A DNA stretch of 64,000 nt from Rhodospirillaceae bacterium (GTDB lineage Bacteria > Pseudomonadota > Alphaproteobacteria > Rhodospirillales > UBA2165). The stretch lies in assembly GCA_947467145.1 (NCBI GenBank), contig CANIGJ010000007.1, positions 1 to 64,000 on the forward strand, in the 5' to 3' direction. Below the pieces are notes generated by a model. It was not told where the DNA came from. It did no database searches and worked only from the letters and a program-made list of their open reading frames with translations. Shown one piece after another: positions 16,381-25,333 of this stretch (the stretch's first letter is position 1; each line of letters begins with the position of its first letter). The translations under genes were made by a program, and so were the position numbers.

Positions 16381-17226
16381 CTACTTGTTCTCGGCCGTGC
16401 CGTCCAACAAGCGCTGCGGATCGAGCGCGATCTGACGCCGCGTCGGGCCCTTGTCGTTGAAAGCCGGCGCGGTGACGCCGTCGACACTGAGCGCCAGGCC
16501 GGTGGGATTGCCGGTGATCAAGGTCGCACCCACACCGGGGGTGAGCATGTGCTGATCGCCCGGCTTCATCAGCTTGGTGAAGATCGGCGCACCCTTCGCA
16601 TCGACGATCTGAATCCAGCTTTCCTGTTTGGCGGCGATGGCGATTTCCACCGCGGTGTCGATCGCCGTATCGGGCGCGGCGGCGGCGGGCAGCGCATCGC
16701 CCTTGGCGCGATCCTGCACCACGGGTTCGGCCTTTGGATCGACTTGAGAATCAATCTGGGGATCAACTTGCGGATCGGGTTGCAGAGCAACGTGGGGCGC
16801 GGGCGGGGCGCGCGTCGGTTCAGGGCCGTTCGCGGTTTCGAACGGCGATCCGCTCGCCACATCGCGATCCTTGGCGTCGGTCCACAATCGCACGAAAATT
16901 TCGGTCGCCGCCGCGTCGGGGGCCTGCGCCTCCAGTTCGTCCAGCTGGGCGAGCAGCGCCGCCGGATCGTCCGCGTACGCCACGCTCGCCACGTCCGCGA
17001 GGCCGCGGGCCAGACTTTCGTAGCCTCTGACCTGCTGGGCCAGGGCAGCATTCTGGCCGGCCAGCGTGTCGGCCCGGGTTACGGCGGTTTTGCCGCGTTC
17101 CCACTGATAGGCCGCCAGGACGCCGAACAGGGCGGTGATCCCGAGCAGGACGACATAAATCCGGACCATCGCGCGGCGGCTGTTCATGGACGCAACATGG
17201 GACACGGCAATTCCCCGCAGTGGCAC
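16381..17226 (-). CDS. Membrane-anchored protein with RodZ-like C-terminal domain
   Basis: 281 residues from a GTG preceded by AGGAT; an ATG at 17187 is an alternative start. There is one transmembrane helix (about 22-40, YVVLLGITALFGVLAAY), a coiled periplasmic stretch, and a low-complexity run of PDPQVDPQIDSQVDP type. The C-terminal domain (about 200-270; SWIQIVDAKGAPIFTKLMKPGD, then GNPTGLALSVDGVTAP) matches the DUF4115 domain at the C-terminus of RodZ. The RodZ N-terminal HTH is absent, so this is not the cell-shape protein itself. The role is unknown, probably envelope-related. Confidence 0.75.
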   Translation of the reverse strand: MPLRGIAVSHVASMNSRRAMVRIYVVLLGITALFGVLAAYQWERGKTAVTRADTLAGQNAALAQQVRGYESLARGLADVASVAYADDPAALLAQLDELEAQAPDAAATEIFVRLWTDAKDRDVASGSPFETANGPEPTRAPPAPHVALQPDPQVDPQIDSQVDPKAEPVVQDRAKGDALPAAAAPDTAIDTAVEIAIAAKQESWIQIVDAKGAPIFTKLMKPGDQHMLTPGVGATLITGNPTGLALSVDGVTAPAFNDKGPTRRQIALDPQRLLDGTAENK

Positions 17227-17314
17227 TCAACATCCTAACCACTGACGCGGCCAAAACGTTCCCACGCGGGCGTGATTGGCCAGACGCCGCGACTCGCCCT
17301 AATCGGCTGTTATC

Positions 17315-17506
17315 ATGAAGGACCAACGCCTGTTCGACGTGGAGATGCGGATCGCCATCCTGCAGCGCAAGCTGGACGAGGCCGAACGCGAGCGCAGCAG
17401 CCGGCACAAACGCCGTCAGCCGACGCGCATGGTGGAAACGGCCATCGCGATCATCGCGGGCGATCTCCCCCGCGCGATTTCTTACCGCGACGAAATCACC
17501 CGCTAA
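17315..17506 (+). CDS. Possible small basic coiled-coil protein
   Basis: 63 residues, rich in charged residues and heptad-like at the start (MRIAILQRKLDEAERERSS), followed by a basic segment and IAIIAGDLPRAISYRDEITR. The ribosome site is weak, and no family is recognised. Supporting it, the reading sits cleanly between a divergent gene and a convergent one with no better frame. It could still be a chance open frame. Confidence 0.4.
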   Translation: MKDQRLFDVEMRIAILQRKLDEAERERSSRHKRRQPTRMVETAIAIIAGDLPRAISYRDEITR

Positions 17507-17510
17507 TTAG

Positions 17511-17535
17511 GCGACGCAACGCGAGGTCGCTTTGC
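17511..17535 (+). repeat. Dispersed palindromic repeat, copy B (expanded)
   Basis: GCGACGCAA is followed by CGCGAGGTCGCTTTGC. This copy carries five extra bases relative to the identical copies at 10416 and 35752, and its end touches the TAG of the minus-strand small membrane gene. Confidence 0.6.
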
Positions 17536-17735
17536 TACTCGCTGCTGTAGCGCGCCTTGCGATCGACAAAGAACCATGTGCCGGCAAAATAGCCGCCGAT
17601 GAAGCCGCCGATGCCATAAAGCAGACGCGCGCCTATGAGCACGCCGGCTTCGGTGAACTGCCAATTGGCGACGGACAGGCCGAGAACCAAGCCGGCAAAC
17701 GCGCATGCTAACGCAATGAGTTGGGAACGGGACAT
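17535..17735 (-). CDS. Small two-helix membrane protein
   Basis: 66 residues from the ATG at 17735, which has GGAGG five bases upstream. The first helix is LIALACAFAGLVLGLSVANW and the second GARLLYGIGGFIGGYFAGTWFFV; the second has a GxxxG-like glycine pattern suited to helix packing. The C-terminus is basic (DRKARYSSE). Function unknown. No operon partner lies within 100 bases. Confidence 0.65.
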   Translation of the reverse strand: MSRSQLIALACAFAGLVLGLSVANWQFTEAGVLIGARLLYGIGGFIGGYFAGTWFFVDRKARYSSE

Positions 17736-17852
17736 GAGGACCTCCAGTGGAGGTGGACCTACAGCCACCAGAGATCATCCTACACCCGATTGGATGCGCT
17801 GAGGCTTTATAATTATCGCTACGTCGCCAATCGCACGTCTGGAGGTTGCCGA

Positions 17853-18857
17853 TCAGCCGAGATCCACCACCACGCGGCCACGCACCTGCCCGGCCAGGAT
17901 GCGCTCGGCAAAGGCCGGCAGCTCGGCCAGACCGATGGTGGAGGCGATCCCATCGAGCAGCACCCAATCGAAGTCGCGGTCCAAACGGTTCCAGGCGGCG
18001 ACGCGGCGCGCGAACGGCGTCATCGAGGAATCGATGCCCAGCAGGTTCACACCGCGCAGCAGGAACGGCACCACGGTGGTCTCGAGCTTGTTGCTCGCCG
18101 CCAGGCCGACGCTGGCGCAGGAGCCCGAGCGTTTCAGCGCCGTCAGCAGATTGGCGAGGATCGGGCCGCCGACATTGTCGATGGCGCCCGACCAGCGTTC
18201 GGTGGCCAGCGGGCCGGCGGGCTTCGCTTCCAATTCGGCGCGCGGCACGATCGTGGTGGCGCCCAGATTTTTGAGGTACGCGTGTTCGGCCGCGCGCCCG
18301 GTCGACGCCGCGACGCGATAGCCGAGCTTGGCGAGCAGGGCGACGGCGATGGAGCCGACACCACCGACCGCGCCGGTGATCAGCACTTCGCCGTCATTGG
18401 CCGGGGTGAGGCCGTGTTCTTCCAGCGCCATCACGGCGAGCATGGCGGTGAAACCGGCCGTGCCGAGCGCCATCGCCTGGTGGAACGAAATGGCGGCCGG
18501 CAGCGGCACCAGCCACTCGGCTTTCACGCGCGCTTTTTGTGCGTAGCCGCCCCAATGCACTTCGCCGACGCGCCAGCCGGTGAGCACGACGCGATCGCCC
18601 GGTTTGTAATTGGGCGAGTTGGAGTCCTCGACCGTACCGGCGAAATCGATGCCGGGCACATGCGGATAGCTGCGCACCAACTGGCCGATGCCTTTGAGCA
18701 CCATGCCGTCCTTGTAATTCAGGGTCGACGCCGCGACGCGCACGGTGACGTCACCGGCCGGAAGATCGGCGTCGGTGAGCTGTTCGATCTTGGACGAAAC
18801 TTTCCCGTCGGTTTCGCGCAGCACGAGGCCCCTAAAAGAATTTGTGGCGCCGCTCAT
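17853..18857 (-). CDS. acuI: AcuI/YhdH-type NADPH-dependent quinone/acryloyl-CoA reductase
   Basis: 334 residues from the ATG at 18857, which overlaps the stop of pyrC (ATGA). A medium-chain dehydrogenase fold: GroES-like N-terminus with [10 protein letters not shown] and [15 protein letters not shown], then a nucleotide-binding domain with [29 protein letters not shown]. It lacks the structural zinc cysteines, as expected for the YhdH/AcuI group. Members reduce acryloyl-CoA to propionyl-CoA with NADPH or act as quinone oxidoreductases. Substrate choice cannot be read from sequence alone. It is coupled to pyrC by position. Confidence 0.88.
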   Translation of the reverse strand: MSGATNSFRGLVLRETDGKVSSKIEQLTDADLPAGDVTVRVAASTLNYKDGMVLKGIGQLVRSYPHVPGIDFAGTVEDSNSPNYKPGDRVVLTGWRVGEVHWGGYAQKARVKAEWLVPLPAAISFHQAMALGTAGFTAMLAVMALEEHGLTPANDGEVLITGAVGGVGSIAVALLAKLGYRVAASTGRAAEHAYLKNLGATTIVPRAELEAKPAGPLATERWSGAIDNVGGPILANLLTALKRSGSCASVGLAASNKLETTVVPFLLRGVNLLGIDSSMTPFARRVAAWNRLDRDFDWVLLDGIASTIGLAELPAFAERILAGQVRGRVVVDLG

Positions 18858-19906
18858 GCGACGCGCCAGTTCAAGGTTTCGCCGGCCAGGAACGGCCGCA
18901 CCTTGTCGCCGTTCGCGACGGTGATGGCGTCCGGCACCTTCCACGGTTCGCGCACCAAGGTCAGCGTCGCCGCGTTTTCGTCGAGCCCATAGAAGCGCGG
19001 CCCGAACAAGGAGGCGAAGCCTTCGAGCTTATCCAGCGCGTTCTCTTCCTCGAACACTTGGGCATAGGTTTCGATGGCGGCAGGTGCCGAAAACACACCG
19101 GCGCAGCCGCAATCCATTTCTTTCAGATGCACGGCGTGCGGCGCGGTATCGGTGCCGAGAAAAAAGCGATGATCGCCCGAGATGGCGGCGGCGCGCAGCG
19201 CCAGACGATGGACCTCACGCTTGGCGACGGGCAGGCAATAATTGTGCGGCCGCAGCCCGCCCTTGAACAGATCGTTGCGGTTGATCACCAGATGATGCGC
19301 CGTGATGGTGGCGGCGACATGATGATGCGCGGCCAGCACGAAATCGGCGGCTTCTTTCGTCGTGATATGTTCGAACACGATCTTGAGGTGCGGGAATTTT
19401 TTACGCGTGGGCACGAGGATACGCTCGATGAATACGGCCTCGCGGTCGAACACGTCGACGCTTTGATCCGTCACCTCGCCATGGATGAGCAGCGGCATGG
19501 CGATCTCTTCCATCTTGGCGAGCACGGGCGCGATCTTGTCGATGTCGGTCACGCCGCTTTGCGAATTGGTCGTGGCGCCCGCCGGGTACAGCTTGGCCGC
19601 CGTGAAGACGCCATCCAGGAAGCCCTGCGCCAGCGCCTTGGGATCGCAGGCATCGGTCAGATAACAGACCATCAAGGGCAGGAAAGGCCGCGCCGCGTCG
19701 GGTTCACCGGCAGCCGCGATGATGCGGCGGCGATAATCGGCGGCGGCGCTCGCCGTGGTCACCGGCGGCACCAGGTTGGGCATGACGATGACGCGGTTGA
19801 AGGTGCGGGCCGAATGCGGCGCCACGGCTTCGAGCATCGCCCCATCGCGCAGATGCACATGCCAATCGTCGGGACGTTTGATGGTGAGTTTCGTGAGTGT
19901 ATTCAT
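18854..19906 (-). CDS. pyrC: Dihydroorotase, class II (PyrC)
   Basis: 350 residues, close to the E. coli-type enzyme. Metal ligands are visible: HVHLRDGAM (residues 16-24), the lysine in [13 protein letters not shown] that is carbamylated in the family, IHGEV, FEHITT, and the aspartate of GTDTAPH. It closes carbamoyl-aspartate to dihydroorotate in pyrimidine synthesis, in the cytoplasm. The downstream acuI-like gene overlaps its stop. No other pyr gene is near, as is usual for class II pyrC. Confidence 0.96.
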   Translation of the reverse strand: MNTLTKLTIKRPDDWHVHLRDGAMLEAVAPHSARTFNRVIVMPNLVPPVTTASAAADYRRRIIAAAGEPDAARPFLPLMVCYLTDACDPKALAQGFLDGVFTAAKLYPAGATTNSQSGVTDIDKIAPVLAKMEEIAMPLLIHGEVTDQSVDVFDREAVFIERILVPTRKKFPHLKIVFEHITTKEAADFVLAAHHHVAATITAHHLVINRNDLFKGGLRPHNYCLPVAKREVHRLALRAAAISGDHRFFLGTDTAPHAVHLKEMDCGCAGVFSAPAAIETYAQVFEEENALDKLEGFASLFGPRFYGLDENAATLTLVREPWKVPDAITVANGDKVRPFLAGETLNWRVA

Positions 19907-19937
19907 GGGCGGAGACTAGGGGGATTCAGCCCCCGAG

Positions 19938-21491
19938 TCAGGAGCGATTCTGCGTTGTATGGACCCGCCAGAAAAACACCCCGCGCGCCAGGAAAAAGCC
20001 GCTGAAGCCACCCAACAGCAGGCTGACCGCCAGTTGGACCGTCCCGTCCTGCGCCACCGCCAACCCCATGCCGAGACCGACGGCCATGGCGTAGCGGACT
20101 ACGAAGATGCCGAGGATCACCAGCAACGGAATCCAACTGCCGGCGACGAGCAATTTGCCGGCGCCTGAATCGTAGCGCGCGGCGCTCGGTTTGATCGTTT
20201 TCAGGCACAGCAGCGCCGATGCACCGACCCCCAACAGCCACGCCACCAGGGCGGGCCACCATAGGCCGACATATTCCAGCACACCGCTGAGCGACAAGAG
20301 CGGCATGGCGGCCGGCAGAAGCAACGCCAACCAGACCGCCACATGGCGCGTGCGCGCCTGGATCAAGCCGAACACGATGAGGCCAGCGAGCAGGACAAAC
20401 ACCCAGATCGGCGTATGGCGCACGATCTCAACGAACGCGCTGCTCGGCACATAGGATGCGACGGCCAGCGGCGCTCCCACCGGCTGACCGGCCACCGCCG
20501 CCGGCTCGTTGTTCAGCGCCACGAACGCGACGATCGGCGCCACCAAACCCTGCTGCACGGCCGCACGATCCACGCCCGGCCGATCTTCGCACAACGCCAC
20601 GCCCATGACCCGCGCGCTATGGCGGCACGGCGACAAAAAGACGAAATGGCCTTCTTGCCCGCCCAAGGGCATGGTCTGCGCATTGGGGATGCCGGCGGCA
20701 TAACGCGCGCCATGATTCTGCCAGGGCAGGAAGTCGTTATGGGTCGCACCGACAACGAGGCTGGGAAGCGCGATCGTGCTTAAAGAGTCCGGCAGCGCCG
20801 CCGCACCCAAGGCGGGATCGAGCAGCACGATCTTCTTCACGCGCGTATCGCGATAATCGGCGTTGAACAACGTGACGAATTGTTCCGACGCGTTCGCGCT
20901 ATTGCGACTGTAATTGCACCCCAGGTCCGCCTTGGCGTCGGCGGAGTCGCAATAAGGCGCGATGCGGCGCAGATCGAACCGCGCACCCGCCAACGCAGCC
21001 GTCGTCTGGCCGCCGGCCGAGTGACCGATGGCGACGACATTGGTCCAATCGAGATCGCGCTGAAACAGCTTCTCGCCGGCCAGCTTGGTCAGCAGCGCCG
21101 AAATATCCTGGGCGCGTTGCCAGGTGAAGGCGGTGGCGCGTGGATCCTGCGTGCTTTCACCGTAAATGCTCGACTCGCCGTAATGATTGACGCCCACGAC
21201 GACAAACCCCGCCGCCGCCAGACCGTTCCCCAGCCAGGAATAATTGTCGGCCGAGCCCATGCTGCCATGCGAAAACACCACGACCTTGTTCGTCGCCGCC
21301 GCGTCGGCGAGACACAAACGCGCCGCGCTCTGCGCGCACTCGCCTTGCTGATACCAGACATTGATCTTGGACGGTCGCCCGGTGACCAGGGTTCCCATGT
21401 CGACGACGTCCATCTTTGGTTGGACGTCGGCAGCGTGCGCCGGCCCGGCGACGATCAAGAGAACCCAGAATAGCGCCAAAACCGTCTTCAT
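19938..21491 (-). CDS. Secreted alpha/beta hydrolase fused to a polytopic membrane domain
   Basis: 517 residues with a cleavable-type signal (MKTVLALFWVLLIVAGPAHA). The first part (about 25-340) is an alpha/beta hydrolase: HGSMGSADNYSWLG, nucleophile elbow AIGHSAGGQTTAAL, then LLDPALGAAALPDS and EGHFVFLSPCRHS. The last ~160 residues form several hydrophobic helices beginning PIWVFVLLAGLIVFGLIQ, resembling a small integral membrane family usually found alone (DUF6622-like, from memory). The fusion would hold an esterase or dienelactone-hydrolase-like domain at the outer face of the inner membrane. Substrate unknown. Confidence 0.8.
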   Translation of the reverse strand: MKTVLALFWVLLIVAGPAHAADVQPKMDVVDMGTLVTGRPSKINVWYQQGECAQSAARLCLADAAATNKVVVFSHGSMGSADNYSWLGNGLAAAGFVVVGVNHYGESSIYGESTQDPRATAFTWQRAQDISALLTKLAGEKLFQRDLDWTNVVAIGHSAGGQTTAALAGARFDLRRIAPYCDSADAKADLGCNYSRNSANASEQFVTLFNADYRDTRVKKIVLLDPALGAAALPDSLSTIALPSLVVGATHNDFLPWQNHGARYAAGIPNAQTMPLGGQEGHFVFLSPCRHSARVMGVALCEDRPGVDRAAVQQGLVAPIVAFVALNNEPAAVAGQPVGAPLAVASYVPSSAFVEIVRHTPIWVFVLLAGLIVFGLIQARTRHVAVWLALLLPAAMPLLSLSGVLEYVGLWWPALVAWLLGVGASALLCLKTIKPSAARYDSGAGKLLVAGSWIPLLVILGIFVVRYAMAVGLGMGLAVAQDGTVQLAVSLLLGGFSGFFLARGVFFWRVHTTQNRS

Positions 21492-21540
21492 TGTCTGATG
21501 TCCTAGAAGGAGCGCGAGGATACGCGCGTCTATCTGTTGT

Positions 21541-22932
21541 CTATGCCGGCCGTTGGCGGCCGATGCGCGCCGCCACCAGGGCGACGACGCTCAATACCGC
21601 ACCGATGGCAAAGGTCACCCGCAGGCCTGTTGCACTGCCATCGGTCGCCGATGCCGCCGCGAAGATCGCCCCCATGACCGAGGCACCCGTCACAAGCCCA
21701 AGATTTCGCGACAACGTCAACAGCCCTGACACCAAGCCGCGCTGCGCCGGGGACACGTCCGTCATGACGCCGGTGTTGTTCGCCGTCTGAAACACGGCAT
21801 AGCCGGCGGTCAGAATCACCATCGCCGCGGTGTAACCGACGATGCCGGCCGCCGTCGGTAATGCCGCGAGCAAGGTGCAGCCCGTGCCGACCGCGACCAG
21901 ACCGACCATGCTTATCGCTGCCACGCCAAGCCGATCGACGATGCGCCCGGCGGGTATCCCGGTCAGCGCGACGACAACCGGGCCGACCGCCATGAACAGG
22001 CCGACCCATGCTGCGTCGAGGCCGAGGGCGCGCGACAGATAGAACGGCCCGACGATCAGGGTCGCCATCATGATGGCCGCCACCAAGACGCTTGTCGTCA
22101 GCCCCGCAGCCAAGGCGCGATCGCGCAATAGGACGAGGCGGATCAAAGGTGCCGCCGCGCGGCGTTCGATCAGCACAAACAACGCCAGACCGACGGCCGC
22201 AGCACCAATCAGCCCCCAATTGAGCAGACCGAACTGGCCGCGCCCCAAGGTCATGGCCAGGGCATAAGCCGCCAAGGTCAGGGCCAAGACTGCCGTACCG
22301 GCAACGTCGAAGGCAGCGCGGTCCGATTTGCCCGCACCGTCCAAGGGCAACGCGCGATAGGCCAAGAACCATGTCACCAGACCGATGGGCACGTTGATCA
22401 GGAAGAGCGCCTGCCATCCGGATATTGCGATCAAGATACCGCCGAGCGACGGCCCCAGCGCCGTGCCGATCGCCGACATGGTGCCCAGCAGTCCCATCGC
22501 CCGACCGGTCTTGTCCTTGGCGACCGAGCCACCGACCAACGCGACGGTCAAAGCCATCATCGTGGCCGCGCCACTGCCCTGCACGGCGCGCGCCGCAATC
22601 AAGACCGACAAGCTGGGTGCTACGGCGCAAACGGCGGACGCGGCCGTAAATAAGGCGAGGCCGGCCAGCAACAATCGCCGCCGTCCGACCATATCGCCGA
22701 GCTTGCCCGCCCCGACACTTAGTGTCGTGACGGCGAGCAGGTAGGCCAGCACGATCCATTGCACGTCTTGAAAGGATGCGCCGAACGCACTTTCGAGCGT
22801 CGGCAAGCCGACATTGGCGATGCTCGTGCCGAGCGACGACAGCAACATCGACAATGACAGGGCAATCAATGCCCAACGGACGGATGGTGTGCGGGCGATG
22901 CCGTTGACGGCGGCCAATCGAGCGGGAAACAC
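21541..22932 (-). CDS. MFS drug-type efflux transporter (EmrB/QacA-like)
   Basis: 463 residues from a GTG at 22932 preceded by GGAGA; the frame is open to an ATG at 23004, but that start lies inside a palindrome and adds non-conserved residues. There are about 14 hydrophobic helices. The motif-A-like loop is GKLGDMVGRRRLLLAG, and motif-C-like glycines are in LLGTMSAIGTALGPSLGGILI. The family exports small hydrophobic compounds using the proton gradient. A LysR regulator is divergent, with a palindrome in the shared promoter region, the classic local-regulation layout. Confidence 0.88.
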   Translation of the reverse strand: MFPARLAAVNGIARTPSVRWALIALSLSMLLSSLGTSIANVGLPTLESAFGASFQDVQWIVLAYLLAVTTLSVGAGKLGDMVGRRRLLLAGLALFTAASAVCAVAPSLSVLIAARAVQGSGAATMMALTVALVGGSVAKDKTGRAMGLLGTMSAIGTALGPSLGGILIAISGWQALFLINVPIGLVTWFLAYRALPLDGAGKSDRAAFDVAGTAVLALTLAAYALAMTLGRGQFGLLNWGLIGAAAVGLALFVLIERRAAAPLIRLVLLRDRALAAGLTTSVLVAAIMMATLIVGPFYLSRALGLDAAWVGLFMAVGPVVVALTGIPAGRIVDRLGVAAISMVGLVAVGTGCTLLAALPTAAGIVGYTAAMVILTAGYAVFQTANNTGVMTDVSPAQRGLVSGLLTLSRNLGLVTGASVMGAIFAAASATDGSATGLRVTFAIGAVLSVVALVAARIGRQRPA

Positions 22933-22980
22933 AGAAGATTCTCCAAGGTTGTTCCCGCAGCAATAGCCCTTATCCATATG

Positions 22981-23004
22981 ATGCAATAGGCACACGAATT
23001 GCAT
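22981..23004. promoter_or_regulatory. LysR-type operator candidate between MFS and LysR genes
   Basis: ATGCAAT (22981-22987) and ATTGCAT (22998-23004) form a perfect seven-base inverted repeat with a ten-base centre. It contains the T-N11-A core expected of LysR boxes and lies 45 bases upstream of the lysR-like ATG. Confidence 0.6.
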
Positions 23005-23048
23005 TATATACGTGCGTCCAACGCCATATATGACTTAAGCTCAGACGC

Positions 23049-23966
23049 ATGGCCCATCCTGACCTCAATCTTCTCCTCGCCCTCGATGTCTTGCTCGCCG
23101 AGGGTAGCGTCGCGCGCGCCGCCAAGCGCCTGCGTCTCAGCCCATCCGCCATGAGCCGAACACTGGCGCGTCTCAGAGAAACGACCGGCGATCCGTTGCT
23201 GGTACGGGCCGGACGCGGACTTGTCGCCTCGCCCCGCGCCGTCGAACTACGCGAGACGGTACGCCAGCTCGTGCACGATAGCGAAGCCGTGCTGCGCCCG
23301 GCAGCAGCGCTCGACCTAACAACGCTGCGACGCACCTTCACCTTGCGCACGAGCGACGGTTTCGCCGAAACCTTCGGCCCGGCGCTGATGGCGCGCCTGG
23401 CGAAAGAGGCCCCCGGCGTGCGGCTGCACTTCATGCAAAAGCTCGATCGCGAGAGTACGCAGTTGCGCGAAGGGTTGGTCGATCTCGAAACGGGTGTCGT
23501 CGGGCGCGCGATGGGCCCGGAAGTGCGCACGCAGGCTCTGTTCACGGATCGCTTCGTCGGCGTTGTGCGGCGCGGCCATGCCTTGACCCGGACCGGTAAA
23601 ATAACCCCGGCGCGATTTGCGCAACAGCGCCACGTGTTCGTATCGCGGCGCGGCGTGGACAGAGGACCGATTGACGAAACGCTTACAACGCTCGGCCTCA
23701 CGCGCGACATCGCCTTGATCACCAGCGGCTTCGCGGCCGCGCTGGCCATCGTGCGCGGAACCGACCTCGTCGCCAGCGTGCCGGAATATCACACCACCAA
23801 ATTGCGCGCCGGCATGGCGACATTCCCCCTGCCGTTCAAGTCCACCGAGTTTACCGTCTCGTTGCTCTGGCATCCGCGCATGGACGGCGATCCCGCCCAT
23901 CGGTGGCTGCGCGACTGCACGCGCGCGGTTTGTCAGAAAGTCACCAAGCCGGCCAAGACGACATAG
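23049..23966 (+). CDS. LysR-family transcriptional regulator
   Basis: 305 residues. The N-terminal winged helix (1-60: LNLLLALDVLLAEGSVARAAKRLRLSPSAMSRTLARLRE) is typical, followed by a two-lobed effector domain (about 90-295) with RTFTLRTSDGFAETFGPALM. It probably controls the divergent MFS exporter through the palindrome between them and itself by autorepression; that is inference from layout. Its TAG stop lies 34 bases inside the 3' end of the convergent yqaA-like gene. Confidence 0.93.
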   Translation: MAHPDLNLLLALDVLLAEGSVARAAKRLRLSPSAMSRTLARLRETTGDPLLVRAGRGLVASPRAVELRETVRQLVHDSEAVLRPAAALDLTTLRRTFTLRTSDGFAETFGPALMARLAKEAPGVRLHFMQKLDRESTQLREGLVDLETGVVGRAMGPEVRTQALFTDRFVGVVRRGHALTRTGKITPARFAQQRHVFVSRRGVDRGPIDETLTTLGLTRDIALITSGFAAALAIVRGTDLVASVPEYHTTKLRAGMATFPLPFKSTEFTVSLLWHPRMDGDPAHRWLRDCTRAVCQKVTKPAKTT

Positions 23967-24364
23967 CGCCCGATCTTCGCGATCGAGACCAGGAGCAGAA
24001 AGCTCCACAGCGGTTCGCGCAACACGCCAGCGACGACGGTCAGCGGATCGCCGATGAACGGCACCCAGCTTAGAAGCAGCGACCAGCGTCCGTAACGGCC
24101 ATACCAGCGTTGCGCCCGCGCCAGCCCGGCGGCGCTGACCGGAAACCAGCGCTGGCCGCGATAACGTTCCATCGCACGACCGAGCCACCAGTTCACCACC
24201 GCGCCCAGGATATTGCCGGCACTCGCCGCCGCAATGAGCAGCCAGACCGAATAGCGTTCCGACAGCAACAGGCCGATCAGCACGGCTTCGGATTGCAGCG
24301 GAAAGATCGTCGCAGCGGCGAAGGCGGTCAGGAATAACCCGCCGTAGGCGTAAAGCTCGGTCAC
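23933..24364 (-). CDS. YqaA/DedA-like inner membrane protein
   Basis: 143 residues with four to five hydrophobic segments. The E/Q-rich first loop (AAATIFPLQSEAVLIGLLLS), GNILGAVVNWWLGR, and the WVPFIGDPLTVVAGVLR re-entrant-type segment are signatures of the SNARE-associated/DedA superfamily, YqaA branch. These are implicated in lipid carrier handling and membrane homeostasis. The gene is tail-to-tail with, and overlaps, the LysR gene. Confidence 0.88.
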   Translation of the reverse strand: MTELYAYGGLFLTAFAAATIFPLQSEAVLIGLLLSERYSVWLLIAAASAGNILGAVVNWWLGRAMERYRGQRWFPVSAAGLARAQRWYGRYGRWSLLLSWVPFIGDPLTVVAGVLREPLWSFLLLVSIAKIGRYVVLAGLVTF

Positions 24365-24373
24365 GTCACCGAT

Positions 24374-25249
24374 CTATTCGTCAGCAGACGGCAACGTCAT
24401 CCAGTCCGGCGTCCAGGCGCTGAGCGGCACCGCACCGGCCATCAGCGGCAGGCCTTCGATGCGCGCCTTGTCGAACGCATCGAGGCGAATGAGCGCGATG
24501 CCGGCCTGGCCGTTGACCGAGCGCAATTCGCCGGCGTCCTTGCCGTCGAGCGTGATCTGCGTGCCGGACGCCGGCGCGTCACCGAAAATCTCAACCGGCA
24601 GCAGACGTTTTTTCACCAGCCCACGATACTTCGTGCGCGCGGTGAGTTCTTGGCCCATGTAACAGCCCTTGGTGAAATCGACACCGTGCAGTTCCTCGAA
24701 CCCGCATTCGAGCAGCACCGCCTTGTCGATTTCGATATCGCGGCTACCGTCGGGCAAGCCGTAGCTCAAACGATGCGCGTCGTAATCGGACTCAGTCGCT
24801 TCCCCGAAACCAGCAGCGCGAAGATCGTCTACGAAAGTTGCGGGCGCGATAAGACGAACGCCAGCGGCGGCGAGGCGCGGATCGGGAAAAGAGTATGGAG
24901 CTAGATCGAGTGCCGCCTCGGCACCAGTCCCCCACACCGCGATGACGGCAAAGTTTTCGAGGCGTTCAATCACCACCTTCGACCGCAGCCGGTACATCTT
25001 AAGCCGTTTGGCTAACTCATCGATGCGGGCAGCCTCCGTATCCAATACGAGTCCGTCCTGCATCGCGGTCACGAAGAAATCGTATTGGAACTTGCCCTGC
25101 GCGCTCAGCAGCGCGGCATAGACCGCCCGGCCGGGGGCCGCCTGTTCCACATCGTTGGAGACCAGGCCCTGGAGGAAAGCGACCGCGTCGGGGCCGGACA
25201 GGCTGAGCGCGGCGCGGGCGGGTAGAACCGCAAAATGGGGATTACTCAT
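24374..25249 (-). CDS. ygfZ: Folate-binding Fe-S cluster repair protein YgfZ
   Basis: 291 residues from the ATG at 25249; the track of the frame to 25270 adds only MGGYIGG. The GcvT-like fold carries the diagnostic KGCYMGQE motif (about 191-198), with the cysteine required in the family, and an N-terminal SGPDAVAFLQGLVSNDV. YgfZ acts with tetrahydrofolate in assembly or repair of certain iron-sulfur enzymes in the cytoplasm. It is divergent from the polysaccharide cluster. Confidence 0.93.
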   Translation of the reverse strand: MSNPHFAVLPARAALSLSGPDAVAFLQGLVSNDVEQAAPGRAVYAALLSAQGKFQYDFFVTAMQDGLVLDTEAARIDELAKRLKMYRLRSKVVIERLENFAVIAVWGTGAEAALDLAPYSFPDPRLAAAGVRLIAPATFVDDLRAAGFGEATESDYDAHRLSYGLPDGSRDIEIDKAVLLECGFEELHGVDFTKGCYMGQELTARTKYRGLVKKRLLPVEIFGDAPASGTQITLDGKDAGELRSVNGQAGIALIRLDAFDKARIEGLPLMAGAVPLSAWTPDWMTLPSADE

Positions 25250-25275
25250 GCCCCCAATATAGCCCCCCATCCCCT

Positions 25276-25310
25276 TATTTCAAAAAAGGCGGCGCTATTT
25301 CAAAAAAGGC
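25276..25310. repeat. Two direct copies of a 15-bp A-rich repeat
   Basis: TATTTCAAAAAAGGC occurs at 25276-25290 and 25296-25310, a 20-base period (two helical turns), between the divergent ygfZ and glycosyltransferase starts. It is a candidate binding or upstream activating element. Confidence 0.55.
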
Positions 25311-25333
25311 CCCGCTCTCTTATAAGGGGCGCC

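Noticed and set aside
23933..23966. Readthrough fusion of LysR and the yqaA-like gene
   Set aside because: They are convergent genes whose ends overlap; both have complete domains and their own stops.
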